64,000 nt of DNA from an uncultured Pelagibacteraceae bacterium (lineage in GTDB: Bacteria; Pseudomonadota; Alphaproteobacteria; Pelagibacterales; Pelagibacteraceae), in assembly GCA_902517615.1 (NCBI GenBank), contig CABYCY010000009.1, positions 1-64,000 of the forward strand, written 5' to 3'. The position numbers and the translations under genes were made by a program. Each line of letters opens with the position of its first letter. The first letter of the stretch is position 1. Under the pieces are notes generated by a model. The model ran no database searches, was not told the origin of the DNA, and saw only the letters and a list, made by a program, of their open reading frames with translations. Shown here piece by piece: positions 46,080 through 55,508 of this stretch.

Positions 46080-48268
46080 TTGTAAACGAACAAGTAGCTA
46101 TTGATCATGGTCTTAAAAAAGATGAGTATGTAAAAATTTGCAAACTACTTGATCGAACTCCAAATATTACAGAACTTGGAATTTTTTCAGCAATGTGGAA
46201 TGAACATTGTTCCTATAAATCATCAAGGTTACATTTAAAAAAACTTCCAACTAAAGGTAAACAAGTTATTCAAGGACCAGGTGAAAACGCAGGAGTTGTT
46301 GATATTGGTGACAATGATGCAATTGTATTTAAAATTGAAAGTCATAACCATCCCTCTTTTATTGAGCCTTATCAAGGCGCGGCAACTGGTGTTGGTGGAA
46401 TTATGAGGGATGTTTTTACAATGGGAGCACGTCCTATTGCAAATTTAAACTCTATTCATTTTGGCTCACCCCAACATAAAAAAACTAAAAATCTATTAAG
46501 AGGTGTGGTTCATGGCATTGGTGGTTATGGAAACTGTATGGGTGTCCCAACCATAGCTGGTCAAACAAATTTTGACAGCTCTTATAACGGTAATATTTTA
46601 GTAAATGCCATGACTTTGGGTTTGGTTAAAAAAGATAAAATTTTTTACTCAAAAGCAGCAGGCTTAAATAAACCAGTAATTTATGTTGGCTCAAAAACTG
46701 GTCGAGACGGAATTCATGGAGCAAGTATGGCTTCAGCTAGTTTTGATGAAAAAATAGAAGAAAAAAAACCAACAGTACAAGTTGGAGATCCTTTTACAGA
46801 AAAGCTATTACTTGAAGCCTGCCTAGAATTAATGGCTGGAGACTCAATTATAGCTATTCAAGATATGGGTGCTGCAGGATTAACATCTTCAAGTATTGAA
46901 ATGGCTTCGAAAGGAAATCTTGGAATTGAAATTAATTTGAATAAAGTTCCTTGTAGAGAAGCAAAGATGACACCTTATGAAATAATGCTTTCGGAAAGCC
47001 AGGAGAGAATGTTAATAGTTCTTGAAAATGGAAAAGAAGAACAAGCTAAAAAAATATTTGATAAATGGAATTTAGACTTTGCTATAATTGGAAAAACAAC
47101 CAAATCTAAAAAAATTGAATTGTTTTTTAATAATGAGCAAGTTGCAGATATTCCAATAAATACTTTGGTTGAAAACTCTCCAATGTATGACCGAAATTGG
47201 AAAAAAGCCAAACTTCCAAAAAAAAATAAAATTAAAAAAGAAGTTCTTAAGAACTTGAAAATTATAGATGTTTTAAAGAAAGTTTTAAATAATCCAAATG
47301 TTTGTAGCAAAGAATGGATTTGGCAACAATATGACCATACAGTTATGGGTGATACTATTCAAAAACCTGGTGGTGACTCTGGCGTTGTTAGAGTTCATGG
47401 AACTGATAAAGCTGTGGCAGCATCAGTAGATTCATCTGCAGTATATTGTTGGGCTCACCCTTTAACTGGCGGAAAACAAGTTGTTTGTGAAAGTTTTAGA
47501 AATTTAATTTCTGTTGGTGCAAAACCTATAGCTATTACAAATTGCTTAAACTTTGGTAGTCCAGAAAATGATGAGAATATGGGAGAGTTTGTTGAATGTG
47601 TTCAAGGCATTGGTGAAGCTGCTGAATATTTGAAATTTCCAATCGTTTCTGGAAATGTATCTTTTTATAATCAAACTAAAGATGAAGGAATTAAGCCTAC
47701 CCCATCCATTGGTGGCGTTGGTTTAATTAAAAATTATAAAAAAATGATCACAATGGATTTTAAAGATGTTGATAATATTGTTTTAGTTATAGGTAAAACC
47801 GAAGGCCATATTGATCAGAGTTTGTTTGCAAGAAATATCTTAGATGAAAAAAATGGTCCACCCCCTGAAATAAATTTATTTAATGAAAAAAATAATGGAG
47901 AAACATTGCTTAAGTTAATTGATAATAATTTAGTAAAAAGTGCTCATGACGTATCATTAGGTGGAATAATTACTGCAGTTTCAAAGATGTGTATTAAAGG
48001 AAAGAAAGGTATTAATCTAAAAAAGCCAAAATATTTAATCAATGAAATTGAATATTATTTTGCCGAAGACCAAAGTAGATACATTATCGAAGTTAGTAAT
48101 GATAATATTAAAAAAGTGACTGATATTTTAAACAAAAATGCAGTACATTTTGATGAACTAGGAACAATTAATGAAGATCAATTGTTTGTTAATGAAAAGA
48201 CAAAAGTATCAATTGACGAATTAATAACATCGAATACAAATTGGTTAGTAAATTATATGAGCAAATAA
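46076..48268 (+). CDS. purL: phosphoribosylformylglycinamidine synthase, PurL subunit (small type)
   Basis: 730 residues, the small PurL that needs PurS and PurQ (the enterobacterial fusion is about 1300). Motifs [37 protein letters not shown] and the second-domain HDVSLGGI are in place. Two AIRS-type halves are visible. It uses ATP and ammonia to convert FGAR to FGAM. Its stop codon overlaps the bolA start as TAATG. Confidence 0.97.
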   Translation: MIVNEQVAIDHGLKKDEYVKICKLLDRTPNITELGIFSAMWNEHCSYKSSRLHLKKLPTKGKQVIQGPGENAGVVDIGDNDAIVFKIESHNHPSFIEPYQGAATGVGGIMRDVFTMGARPIANLNSIHFGSPQHKKTKNLLRGVVHGIGGYGNCMGVPTIAGQTNFDSSYNGNILVNAMTLGLVKKDKIFYSKAAGLNKPVIYVGSKTGRDGIHGASMASASFDEKIEEKKPTVQVGDPFTEKLLLEACLELMAGDSIIAIQDMGAAGLTSSSIEMASKGNLGIEINLNKVPCREAKMTPYEIMLSESQERMLIVLENGKEEQAKKIFDKWNLDFAIIGKTTKSKKIELFFNNEQVADIPINTLVENSPMYDRNWKKAKLPKKNKIKKEVLKNLKIIDVLKKVLNNPNVCSKEWIWQQYDHTVMGDTIQKPGGDSGVVRVHGTDKAVAASVDSSAVYCWAHPLTGGKQVVCESFRNLISVGAKPIAITNCLNFGSPENDENMGEFVECVQGIGEAAEYLKFPIVSGNVSFYNQTKDEGIKPTPSIGGVGLIKNYKKMITMDFKDVDNIVLVIGKTEGHIDQSLFARNILDEKNGPPPEINLFNEKNNGETLLKLIDNNLVKSAHDVSLGGIITAVSKMCIKGKKGINLKKPKYLINEIEYYFAEDQSRYIIEVSNDNIKKVTDILNKNAVHFDELGTINEDQLFVNEKTKVSIDELITSNTNWLVNYMSK

Positions 48269-48498
48269 TGGCAATGGATTTAAAAGAAATTGAAAGTTTA
48301 ATTAAAGAAGCATTATCTGATGCTATAGTTGAAATTCAAGATTTAGCTGGTGACGGTAATCATTACTCGGCAACAATAACTTCATCTCAATTTTCAGGTA
48401 AAAGCAAAATTGAGCAACATAAAATGGTATATAATTCTTTAAAAGGTAAAATGGGAAACGAATTACATGCCCTAGCAATTAAAACAAAGGAGCAATAG
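48268..48498 (+). CDS. BolA family protein
   Basis: 76 residues from the ATG at 48268, which overlaps the purL stop; a TTG start at 48241 would lie inside purL and is rejected. DLAGDGNHYSATITSSQFSG and KIEQHKMVYNSLKGKMG-like sequence are the BolA class II core, with the conserved histidine in HALAIK. BolA proteins pair with monothiol glutaredoxins to bind a [2Fe-2S] cluster. The next gene is exactly such a glutaredoxin, with overlapping stop and start, so the pair is very likely functional. Confidence 0.93.
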   Translation: MAMDLKEIESLIKEALSDAIVEIQDLAGDGNHYSATITSSQFSGKSKIEQHKMVYNSLKGKMGNELHALAIKTKEQ

Positions 48499-48836
48499 TG
48501 GACGATAATATAAAAAACTTAATTCAAAATCATATTGATAATAATAATGTATGTTTATTCATGAAAGGGACTCCAGATGCTCCACAATGTGGATTTTCAA
48601 TGGCTACCTCAAACATATTAAAAGTTCTTGAAGTAAATTTTAAAGGTGTAAATGTTTTAGAAGATCAAAATTTGAGAGAAGGAATTAAAGCTTACAGCGA
48701 CTGGCCTACTATACCCCAACTATACATTAATAAAGAATTTGTTGGTGGATGTGATATAATTAAAGAAATGTATGAAAATGGTGAATTGACTAAACTACTT
48801 GAGTCCAATGGTATTTCTTTTAAATCAAAAAATTAA
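48498..48836 (+). CDS. grxD: monothiol glutaredoxin (Grx4 type)
   Basis: 112 residues starting with GTG, which shares a base with the bolA stop TAG; no in-frame ATG is close. The CGFS active site is at residues 31-34, preceded by the conserved K23-containing MKGTPDAPQ, and WPTIPQLYINKEFVGGCDI provides the glutathione-binding TIP and GG motifs. It binds a [2Fe-2S] cluster with glutathione and BolA and takes part in iron-sulfur trafficking. The last 12 bp overlap the convergent methyltransferase gene. Confidence 0.95.
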   Translation: MDDNIKNLIQNHIDNNNVCLFMKGTPDAPQCGFSMATSNILKVLEVNFKGVNVLEDQNLREGIKAYSDWPTIPQLYINKEFVGGCDIIKEMYENGELTKLLESNGISFKSKN

Positions 48837-49493
48837 AAAAACAAAAACAAATACTATCAATACTAATAAAGATGCTAATTTATTATTTCTAATTAAAAAG
48901 CTTAAATATTTTTTGATAATAGTTAAAAAAAAAGTTTTTTTTACTGGAACAGAAAAGTTTTTAAATTCATAATTAATTTCATTTTTCCATAAAAGTTCTA
49001 GAACAAGACTACTTCTAAAATTTTTTCTCAAATTGCTAAACAATATTCCATGTGTAAGAAAAGGTTCAATAAACTGTTTTTTCTTCTCAGCTAATAAAAT
49101 TTTATTTACGTCATCAAATTGAAAAAACCATTTGTGATCTTTTATACTATTATCTGATAAAACCAAATTATCCTCTAACATAGATGGTAACTCTATATAA
49201 CCTTGTTTTGATATTCTTTGAAGTTCTTTAATAAAATATGAAATATCATCCACATGTTCAATTACATGGCTTGCATAAACAAAATCAAATTGATTATCTT
49301 TAAAAGGGAGGTCTTTATTTTTTATTAATACAAATTCTTTATCTTTGTAAAATTCAGAAAAATTTTTAATATCAGCAACAGTTTGAGCATATTGAACAGC
49401 ATCTTTATTGCATCCAATATCTAAAATTTTCCAAGTTGTTTGGTTTCTTTTTAATATCTGAAGAACATGCTCTCTTGATGTTCTTTCTATCAT
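48825..49493 (-). CDS. class I SAM-dependent methyltransferase with a C-terminal membrane anchor
   Basis: 222 residues. Motif I is WKILDIGCNKDAVQYAQ and the post-motif region FDFVYASHVIEHVDD is typical of the Methyltransf_11 type. The last 22 residues (LASLLVLIVFVFVFLIF) are a hydrophobic helix, so the enzyme is likely tied to the membrane with its active domain in the cytoplasm. The substrate is unknown; a lipid or quinone-like substrate fits the anchor but is a guess. It starts 2 bp after rpsD and ends inside grxD. Confidence 0.8.
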   Translation of the reverse strand: MIERTSREHVLQILKRNQTTWKILDIGCNKDAVQYAQTVADIKNFSEFYKDKEFVLIKNKDLPFKDNQFDFVYASHVIEHVDDISYFIKELQRISKQGYIELPSMLEDNLVLSDNSIKDHKWFFQFDDVNKILLAEKKKQFIEPFLTHGILFSNLRKNFRSSLVLELLWKNEINYEFKNFSVPVKKTFFLTIIKKYLSFLIRNNKLASLLVLIVFVFVFLIF

Positions 49494-49495
49494 TA

Positions 49496-50113
49496 TTATC
49501 TTGAGTAATATTCAATCACTAAATTTGGTTCCATAATAACTGGATAAGGAACTTCATCAAATTTTGGAACTCTTACAAATTTAAATTTTTTATTTTTTTC
49601 ATCCATTTGTATGTATTCGGGTGTTTCTCTTTCTTTATTTGCAAGAGCGATATCAATTATGGCTAATTGTTTAGACTTATCTCTAATTTCAATAGAATCC
49701 TCTTCTCTAATAAGATAACTACCAATATTAACCTTTTTACCATTAACTTTAACATGACCATGATTGATTAATTGTCTTGCAGAAAAAATTGTCGTTGCAA
49801 ATTTAGCTCTATAAATAACAGCGTCCAGTCGTCTTTCAAGTAATCCTATAAGATTTTCTCCTGTATCTCCTTTAAGCATTACCGCTTTTTTATAAATGTT
49901 TCTAAATTGTCTTTCATTAATATTACCATAATAAGCTTTTAATTTTTGTTTAGCTTGTAATTGAATTCCAAAATCTGAAGGTTTTGATGTTTTGGTTTGA
50001 CCATGTTGGCCTGGACCATATGCCCTGGTATTAAAAGGACTTTTAGGTCTTCCCCAAAGGTTAACTTTTAATCTTCTATCTACTTTATGTTTAGAGTTTA
50101 ATCTTTTTGTCAT
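49496..50113 (-). CDS. rpsD: 30S ribosomal protein S4
   Basis: 205 residues against 206 in E. coli. The S4 RNA-binding domain reads [33 protein letters not shown]. The tail [21 protein letters not shown] is the S4 C-terminus. S4 nucleates the 30S body. It lies apart from the alpha operon where E. coli has it, as is common in Alphaproteobacteria. The N-terminus lacks the zinc cysteines. Confidence 0.98.
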   Translation of the reverse strand: MTKRLNSKHKVDRRLKVNLWGRPKSPFNTRAYGPGQHGQTKTSKPSDFGIQLQAKQKLKAYYGNINERQFRNIYKKAVMLKGDTGENLIGLLERRLDAVIYRAKFATTIFSARQLINHGHVKVNGKKVNIGSYLIREEDSIEIRDKSKQLAIIDIALANKERETPEYIQMDEKNKKFKFVRVPKFDEVPYPVIMEPNLVIEYYSR

Positions 50114-50153
50114 TTAATAATGGGCTTTATAAACTTACCCTTAATTTTGTCAA

Positions 50154-50867
50154 TCAACGTTTTTTGCCTAAACTAGCAAATACACTTGATAATATACGCG
50201 TTTCTTTTGATGATAGCTCCATACTGTAGAAAATATTTCTCAAGTTTTCTAACATAACTGGTTTCTTTTCTTTTGATTTAAAGAAGCCAATCTCCTCAAG
50301 ATTACTAATACAAAGATTTGCCATAGCAACTATCTCATTTTTAGAGGCTGATTTAACTTTATTTGATTTCTTAAAAAATGATACATTTGAATTAATTATA
50401 CTTGAAACATATTGGGCAATTATTATCAGGCTATGTGAAAGGTTTAGTGATTTAAAATCAGGATTAGTTGGTATTTGAAGAGTATAATTTGCATAACTAA
50501 TTTCATTATTTGACAAACCAGATGCTTCTGACCCAAATAAGAAGGCTACTTTTTTATTGTAATTTATTTTTTTTAGATCTTCTAGTTGAATATGTTTAAT
50601 ATTTTTATTTCTAAATCTTGCTGATGTTGCAATTACAATATCAATATTTTTTAAAGATTTTTCTATACTCTCAAAATACTTTGCTTTGTTAACTATATTT
50701 TTTGCACCAACTGACGTTGCTAAAATTTTATCATTTGGAAAAATTGGTTTTGGGTCAACAACGAAAAGTTTATGAAAATTAAAATTTTTAATTCCTCTTG
50801 CGCAAGCTCCAATATTTTCTGAAAGTTGAGGTTTATGTAAAATAAATACTATATTGTTAATAGACAT
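50154..50867 (-). CDS. trmJ: tRNA (cytidine/uridine-2'-O-)-methyltransferase TrmJ
   Basis: 237 residues. SPOUT fold with the motifs LHKPQLSENIGACARGIKNF, LFGSEASGLSNNEI and LNLSHSLIIIAQYV, the last two forming the SAM knot. The C-terminal extension of about 80 residues is that of TrmJ, which methylates position 32 of tRNAs. It could also be another member of the TrmH/TrmJ group. It follows the DUF1989 gene after 1 bp. Confidence 0.85.
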   Translation of the reverse strand: MSINNIVFILHKPQLSENIGACARGIKNFNFHKLFVVDPKPIFPNDKILATSVGAKNIVNKAKYFESIEKSLKNIDIVIATSARFRNKNIKHIQLEDLKKINYNKKVAFLFGSEASGLSNNEISYANYTLQIPTNPDFKSLNLSHSLIIIAQYVSSIINSNVSFFKKSNKVKSASKNEIVAMANLCISNLEEIGFFKSKEKKPVMLENLRNIFYSMELSSKETRILSSVFASLGKKR

Positions 50868-50868
50868 A

Positions 50869-51732
50869 TTATTCTATGCCATGATTTCTATTATATGTTG
50901 AAATATTAGATGGTTTAATATGATTTAAATATTTTTGATCTACTGACCAAATAGAAACTTTTAAAGGATAACATTTTGCTATATCTGAAGAGTGTTCAGA
51001 ACCACAATCACCTCCTGGACAAGCAGACAGGGCTCCTAATAAATTGGTCTCAGCGAAAAATTCTAAATAATCACCTGGTCGAACTGGACTTGCTTTCATA
51101 AAGTATTGTTTAGTTTCATTAGTAAATCCAGTTAACATAAAAACATTTAATACATCATGGATTATTTGTTCTGCTTTATCTAATTTAATATTTTTTTCTT
51201 TAACTAAGGCTCTAGTTAAATTCGAATGACAACAATAATGATAATCATTATTACTTAACAACTTTGAGGTATATGGATCACATCTTGTACCAATTACATC
51301 ATGAACTGAACCTCCATCTTTATCATAATCATACCAATCTAATGTATCCCAAGTTATTGTTGCTAAAGATCTAAGGTAAGGAAAACTGCTAAACATTTTA
51401 TCACCAACTGAAAGATGAGTGCCATATAATGCTCTTGTTTTTCCTGAATAAAATTTTTCCTCTAAATTATTTAAATTAAATAAGTTTAAATCTCCAACTT
51501 GTGGTCCTTCTACACTCTCAATTCTAAAAAACTCACCAAATTTTACCTCAAATGTTTTTGCATCACGAGGGGGTATTATAACTTCATTTTTCTTAATCAG
51601 ATGTTCTCTTGCAGAATGTAAAATATCTAAATTTTTTTCTTCTAAATTAGTGGTTGGATAACAAACTATTGGTTTAGCACCAATTCTATCCCTTAAATCA
51701 TGTGGTTTTTTTGAAAATTTCTTAATTTTCAT
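50869..51732 (-). CDS. DUF1989 (urea carboxylase-associated) family protein
   Basis: 287 residues. The family pattern is seen in IPPRDAKTFEVKFGEFFRI, SVHDVIGTRCDPYT and LSACPGGDCGSEHSSD, with the cysteine of ACPGGDC likely catalytic or metal-binding. Members are found beside urea or guanidine carboxylases, and some act as carboxyguanidine deiminases. No carboxylase is present here; instead it stands between cimA and trmJ, 2 bp from cimA. Thus a role in nitrogen metabolism is suggested by family only, and the substrate remains open. Confidence 0.8.
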   Translation of the reverse strand: MKIKKFSKKPHDLRDRIGAKPIVCYPTTNLEEKNLDILHSAREHLIKKNEVIIPPRDAKTFEVKFGEFFRIESVEGPQVGDLNLFNLNNLEEKFYSGKTRALYGTHLSVGDKMFSSFPYLRSLATITWDTLDWYDYDKDGGSVHDVIGTRCDPYTSKLLSNNDYHYCCHSNLTRALVKEKNIKLDKAEQIIHDVLNVFMLTGFTNETKQYFMKASPVRPGDYLEFFAETNLLGALSACPGGDCGSEHSSDIAKCYPLKVSIWSVDQKYLNHIKPSNISTYNRNHGIE

Positions 51733-51734
51733 CT

Positions 51735-53336
51735 CTATAAACTTCCAGGGGCTTTATCCTTAAATAATTTATAGTCCAAACTATCTACTAAAGCTTTAAA
51801 AGAAGCATCAATGATATTAGGTGACACCCCAATTGTGAACCAATTAACTCCCTTTGAATCTGTGCTCTCTATACTAACTCTTGTAACAGCTTCTGTACCA
51901 GTGTTTAAAATTCTAACTTTATAATCAACTAGTCTTAAATCTTTTAGATATTCTGAATATTTAGCAAGCTTATTAACATTCTTTCTAATTGCATTATCTA
52001 AAGCATTAACTGGTCCATTTCCTTGACCTTCACACAAAATTTTATCTCCATCTACTTCTAAATGAGCTTTTGCATATGAAACAATTTCACCTGAATTATT
52101 TTTCTTCACTGAAACATCGTACTCATTGATAGAAATATATCTTGGTATTTCCTTCATTAATCTTCGTGCAAGCAATTCAAATGATGCATCAGCACCATCA
52201 TAACTATAACCAATAAATTCTCGATCTTTAACTTCATCTAAAAGTTTTTTAATTTTTGGATCATTTTTTTCAACTTCTATTCCAATTGATCTCAATCTAG
52301 ACATAATATTTGATTGTCCTGATTGATCTGAAACAATAATATTTCTAGAATTACCAACTTCTTCGGGATCTATATGTTCGTACGTTTTGGGATTTTTTTG
52401 AACCGCAGAAACGTGCATTCCACCTTTGTGAGAAAAAGCTGAAGCCCCAACATAAGGTAAATGTTTATTAGGTTTTCTATTTAAAATCTCATCTAACAAT
52501 CTTGAGCATTGTGTTAAATTTTTTAAATTTTCTCTCTTAATACTTAACTTGAACTTATCTGAAAAATCTTTCTTTAAAAAAAATGATGGTATTAAAGACA
52601 TTAAATTTGCATTACCACATCTTTCCCCTAAACCATTTATCGTACCTTGTACTTGTCTTGCTCCCGCCTGAACTGCTGCAAGACTATTTGCTACTGCATT
52701 TTCAGTATCATTATGGGCATGTATTCCTAAATTTTTTCCAGGTATATGTTTGCTTACTTCATACACAATTTTTGATATCTCATGTGGAAGTGTTCCACCA
52801 TTTGTATCACATAGAACAGTCCATCTCGCTCCATTATCATAAGCAGCTTTTAAGCATGACATTGCATACTCAGGATTGGATTTATATCCATCAAAAAAAT
52901 GTTCAGCGTCAAACATAAATTCTTTACCAGATTTGACAACATGTTTTGTACTTTCACTTATGTTGATTAAATTCTGCTCATTACTAATTCCTAAAGCGAC
53001 ATCTACTTGAAAATCCCATGATTTTCCAAAGAGGCAAACTGAAGTACTTTTTGAATTAATTAATGATGACAACATAGGGTCATTTTCTGCGCTATGCTCT
53101 GATTTTTTTGTCATACCAAATGCAGTCAGCTTTGTAGATTTAAAGTTATGATCTTTGTTAAAAAACTCAGTATCTGTAGGGTTTGCTCCTGGCCAACCAC
53201 CTTCAACATAATCTACACCCAATTTATCTAAAACTGATGAAATTTTCTCTTTATCATCAATTGAAAAATCTACACCTTGTGTCTGTGCACCATCACGTAA
53301 GGTCGTATCAAATATATAAAGTTGATCTTTGCTCAT
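51735..53336 (-). CDS. cimA: (R)-citramalate synthase
   Basis: 533 residues. The HMGL-like TIM barrel begins with FDTTLRDGAQTQGVDFS (metal and pyruvate site); HAHNDTENAVANSLAAV and GLGERCGNANL are the other metal-binding motifs. A LeuA-type regulatory domain follows (about 370-533). The length and VEGGWPGANPTDTEFF motif favour citramalate synthase over isopropylmalate or homocitrate synthase. It makes citramalate from pyruvate and acetyl-CoA, giving a threonine-independent route to 2-oxobutyrate and isoleucine. Overlaps cysS by 4 bp. Confidence 0.93.
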   Translation of the reverse strand: MSKDQLYIFDTTLRDGAQTQGVDFSIDDKEKISSVLDKLGVDYVEGGWPGANPTDTEFFNKDHNFKSTKLTAFGMTKKSEHSAENDPMLSSLINSKSTSVCLFGKSWDFQVDVALGISNEQNLINISESTKHVVKSGKEFMFDAEHFFDGYKSNPEYAMSCLKAAYDNGARWTVLCDTNGGTLPHEISKIVYEVSKHIPGKNLGIHAHNDTENAVANSLAAVQAGARQVQGTINGLGERCGNANLMSLIPSFFLKKDFSDKFKLSIKRENLKNLTQCSRLLDEILNRKPNKHLPYVGASAFSHKGGMHVSAVQKNPKTYEHIDPEEVGNSRNIIVSDQSGQSNIMSRLRSIGIEVEKNDPKIKKLLDEVKDREFIGYSYDGADASFELLARRLMKEIPRYISINEYDVSVKKNNSGEIVSYAKAHLEVDGDKILCEGQGNGPVNALDNAIRKNVNKLAKYSEYLKDLRLVDYKVRILNTGTEAVTRVSIESTDSKGVNWFTIGVSPNIIDASFKALVDSLDYKLFKDKAPGSL

Positions 53337-54688
53337 TTAAATTTCCAGGTCGTTTTATCACCTTTATCTTCTATTAAAACACCTTTATCTAAAAGTTCAT
53401 TTCTAATTTTATCAGCTTCTTTGTAATTTTTATTGTCTCTTGCTTTATTTCTATCATCAATTTTAAGTAATATTTCTTTTTCTGAAATTGAAGCTTTGCT
53501 CATTTTCGAGTTCAGCCAATCTTCTTTTTTTTCATATAATAAACCTACGAATTGACAAGCAGAAACAAATATGGCTTTGTCTTGATCATTGCCCTTATTA
53601 GCTTTCTCATATAACTGATGTAAATTAGCAATATAACCGGGGGTATTTAAATCATCATACAGTGGTTGAAGAATTTCATTAGAAATATCTATTTCATCTT
53701 TAATATCTATATAAACATTATACCATTTGTTAATTGTATCTTGACTGTCTTTTAAAAGTTTGTCATTCCAATCTAATGGTTGTTTATAATGTGCACTCAT
53801 TAAAGCTAATCTTAAAATTTGACCATTTATTTTACTCCTAAAATCTTTTATTTTTAAAATATTTCCTTGAGATTTTGCCATCTTTTCATTGGACATAGTT
53901 ATGAAAGCATTGTGTAACCAAAAATTAGCGAACACTTTTGTGTCATTAGCACATCTAGATTGAGCAATTTCATTTTCATGATGTGGAAATAATAAATCAA
54001 TACCACCACCATGAACATCGAACTCATCTCCTAAAAATTTCTTTGACATTGCAGAACATTCTAAATGCCATCCTGGTCGTCCTTTTCCCCAAGGAGATTC
54101 CCATGATGGCTCATCATTTTCTGAAGGTTTCCATAAAACAAAATCTTCAGAATTTTTTTTATTATCACTTACTTCAATTCTTGAACCCGCAACCAAATCT
54201 TCAAGTTTTTTATTTGATAATTGACCATAGTCTTTAAATTTTTTAACCTCAAAATAAACATGCTTATTATTTTCATAAGCAAATCCTTTTTTTATTAATT
54301 CAGAAACCATTTTAATCATCAAATCAATATTTTCTGTTGCCTTAGGTTGATGGGTTGGAGTTTCACAATTTAAATAATTACAATCCTCACTAAAACTTTC
54401 AGTTACTTTGTTAGTTAATTCTGAAATTGAAATATTATTTTCTTTAGAGGATTTAATAATTTTATCATCTACATCTGTAATATTTCTTACATAAGTAACC
54501 TTTGGATAATTTTTTTTAAAAATTTTATAAAGAATATCAAATACAACTATTGGTCGTGCATTCCCAATATGAGGATCATCATAAACTGTTGGTCCACAGA
54601 CATACATTCTGATATTTTTTTGATCTAATGGAACAAACTTTTCTTTTTTGTTTGTGAGGTTATTTGTTAAAAAAATATCATTATTCAT
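53333..54688 (-). CDS. cysS: cysteinyl-tRNA synthetase
   Basis: 451 residues. MYVCGPTVYDDPHIGNARP holds the zinc cysteine C31 and the HIGH-like PHIGN; further ligands are in WHLECSAMS and the HHENEIAQ segment; KMAKSQGN is the KMSKS loop. The length is about 10 shorter than E. coli. It charges tRNA-Cys. Ends 4 bp into cimA. Confidence 0.96.
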   Translation of the reverse strand: MNNDIFLTNNLTNKKEKFVPLDQKNIRMYVCGPTVYDDPHIGNARPIVVFDILYKIFKKNYPKVTYVRNITDVDDKIIKSSKENNISISELTNKVTESFSEDCNYLNCETPTHQPKATENIDLMIKMVSELIKKGFAYENNKHVYFEVKKFKDYGQLSNKKLEDLVAGSRIEVSDNKKNSEDFVLWKPSENDEPSWESPWGKGRPGWHLECSAMSKKFLGDEFDVHGGGIDLLFPHHENEIAQSRCANDTKVFANFWLHNAFITMSNEKMAKSQGNILKIKDFRSKINGQILRLALMSAHYKQPLDWNDKLLKDSQDTINKWYNVYIDIKDEIDISNEILQPLYDDLNTPGYIANLHQLYEKANKGNDQDKAIFVSACQFVGLLYEKKEDWLNSKMSKASISEKEILLKIDDRNKARDNKNYKEADKIRNELLDKGVLIEDKGDKTTWKFK

Positions 54689-54732
54689 AATTTAGAAATA
54701 TACTTAAAATTTAGATTTGTGAATCTATTTGA

Positions 54733-55470
54733 TTAATTTGGAATTTTGCACACTGGAATAGGCTCCATTTTATGCAAATTTTGTTTTCTAATGGTTTCGT
54801 ATTTTGCTCTATTTGAAGAATTTGGATTATCCATAGCCTCTTCAAGCTCATCATACTTTAATCCAAGTTGTCCCTCATCTGTTCTGCCATCATCCCACAA
54901 ACCATCAGTAGGTGCAGCCTCTATAATTTCATTTAACACTCCAAGTTCTTTTCCAAGCTCCCAAACTTGAGTTTTATTGCAATCTGCTATTGGAGAAATA
55001 TCAACTCCTCCATCTCCATATTTTGTATAAAAACCAACCCCAAAATCCTCAACTTTATTACCTGTTCCAACTACAATTCCTTTGTTAGAAGCAGCAACCT
55101 GGTAAAGAGTAGTCATTCTTAATCTTGCTCTAGAATTTGCCATTCCATGTTCATTATCAAATTTAGATAAACTAGAACTAAAAGCTAAAAATAATTCATC
55201 TAGATTAATTGTATGCGCTTCAACATTTTTAAATTTTCTTACTAACCAGTCTTGATGTTTTAAACTTAAATCATGCTGATGGGATTTTTGCTTAATTGGC
55301 ATTGACAAAACAATTGTTTTTAAACCACTCATAGCACTTAATGTGCTAGAAACAGATGAGTCTATACCTCCAGATATTCCTATAACAAGTGACTCCGCTT
55401 TTTTAGGCATATTATCTACATAATTTTTAATCCAATCAGAGATAAATTTTACTTTTTCTGAAGCATTCAT
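54733..55470 (-). CDS. nadE: NAD synthetase, ammonia-dependent type
   Basis: 245 residues. The PP-loop GISGGIDSS is at 31-39; NSRARLRMTTLY and the GTGNKVEDFGVGFYTKYGDG segment are typical of NadE. No glutaminase domain is present, so it uses free ammonia, unlike the long two-domain form. It makes NAD from deamido-NAD. With nadK in the same window the last two NAD(P) steps are both covered. Confidence 0.95.
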   Translation of the reverse strand: MNASEKVKFISDWIKNYVDNMPKKAESLVIGISGGIDSSVSSTLSAMSGLKTIVLSMPIKQKSHQHDLSLKHQDWLVRKFKNVEAHTINLDELFLAFSSSLSKFDNEHGMANSRARLRMTTLYQVAASNKGIVVGTGNKVEDFGVGFYTKYGDGGVDISPIADCNKTQVWELGKELGVLNEIIEAAPTDGLWDDGRTDEGQLGLKYDELEEAMDNPNSSNRAKYETIRKQNLHKMEPIPVCKIPN

Positions 55471-55508
55471 AATTTTAAAATATTTAATTTTAAAGATATT
55501 ACAATGTA

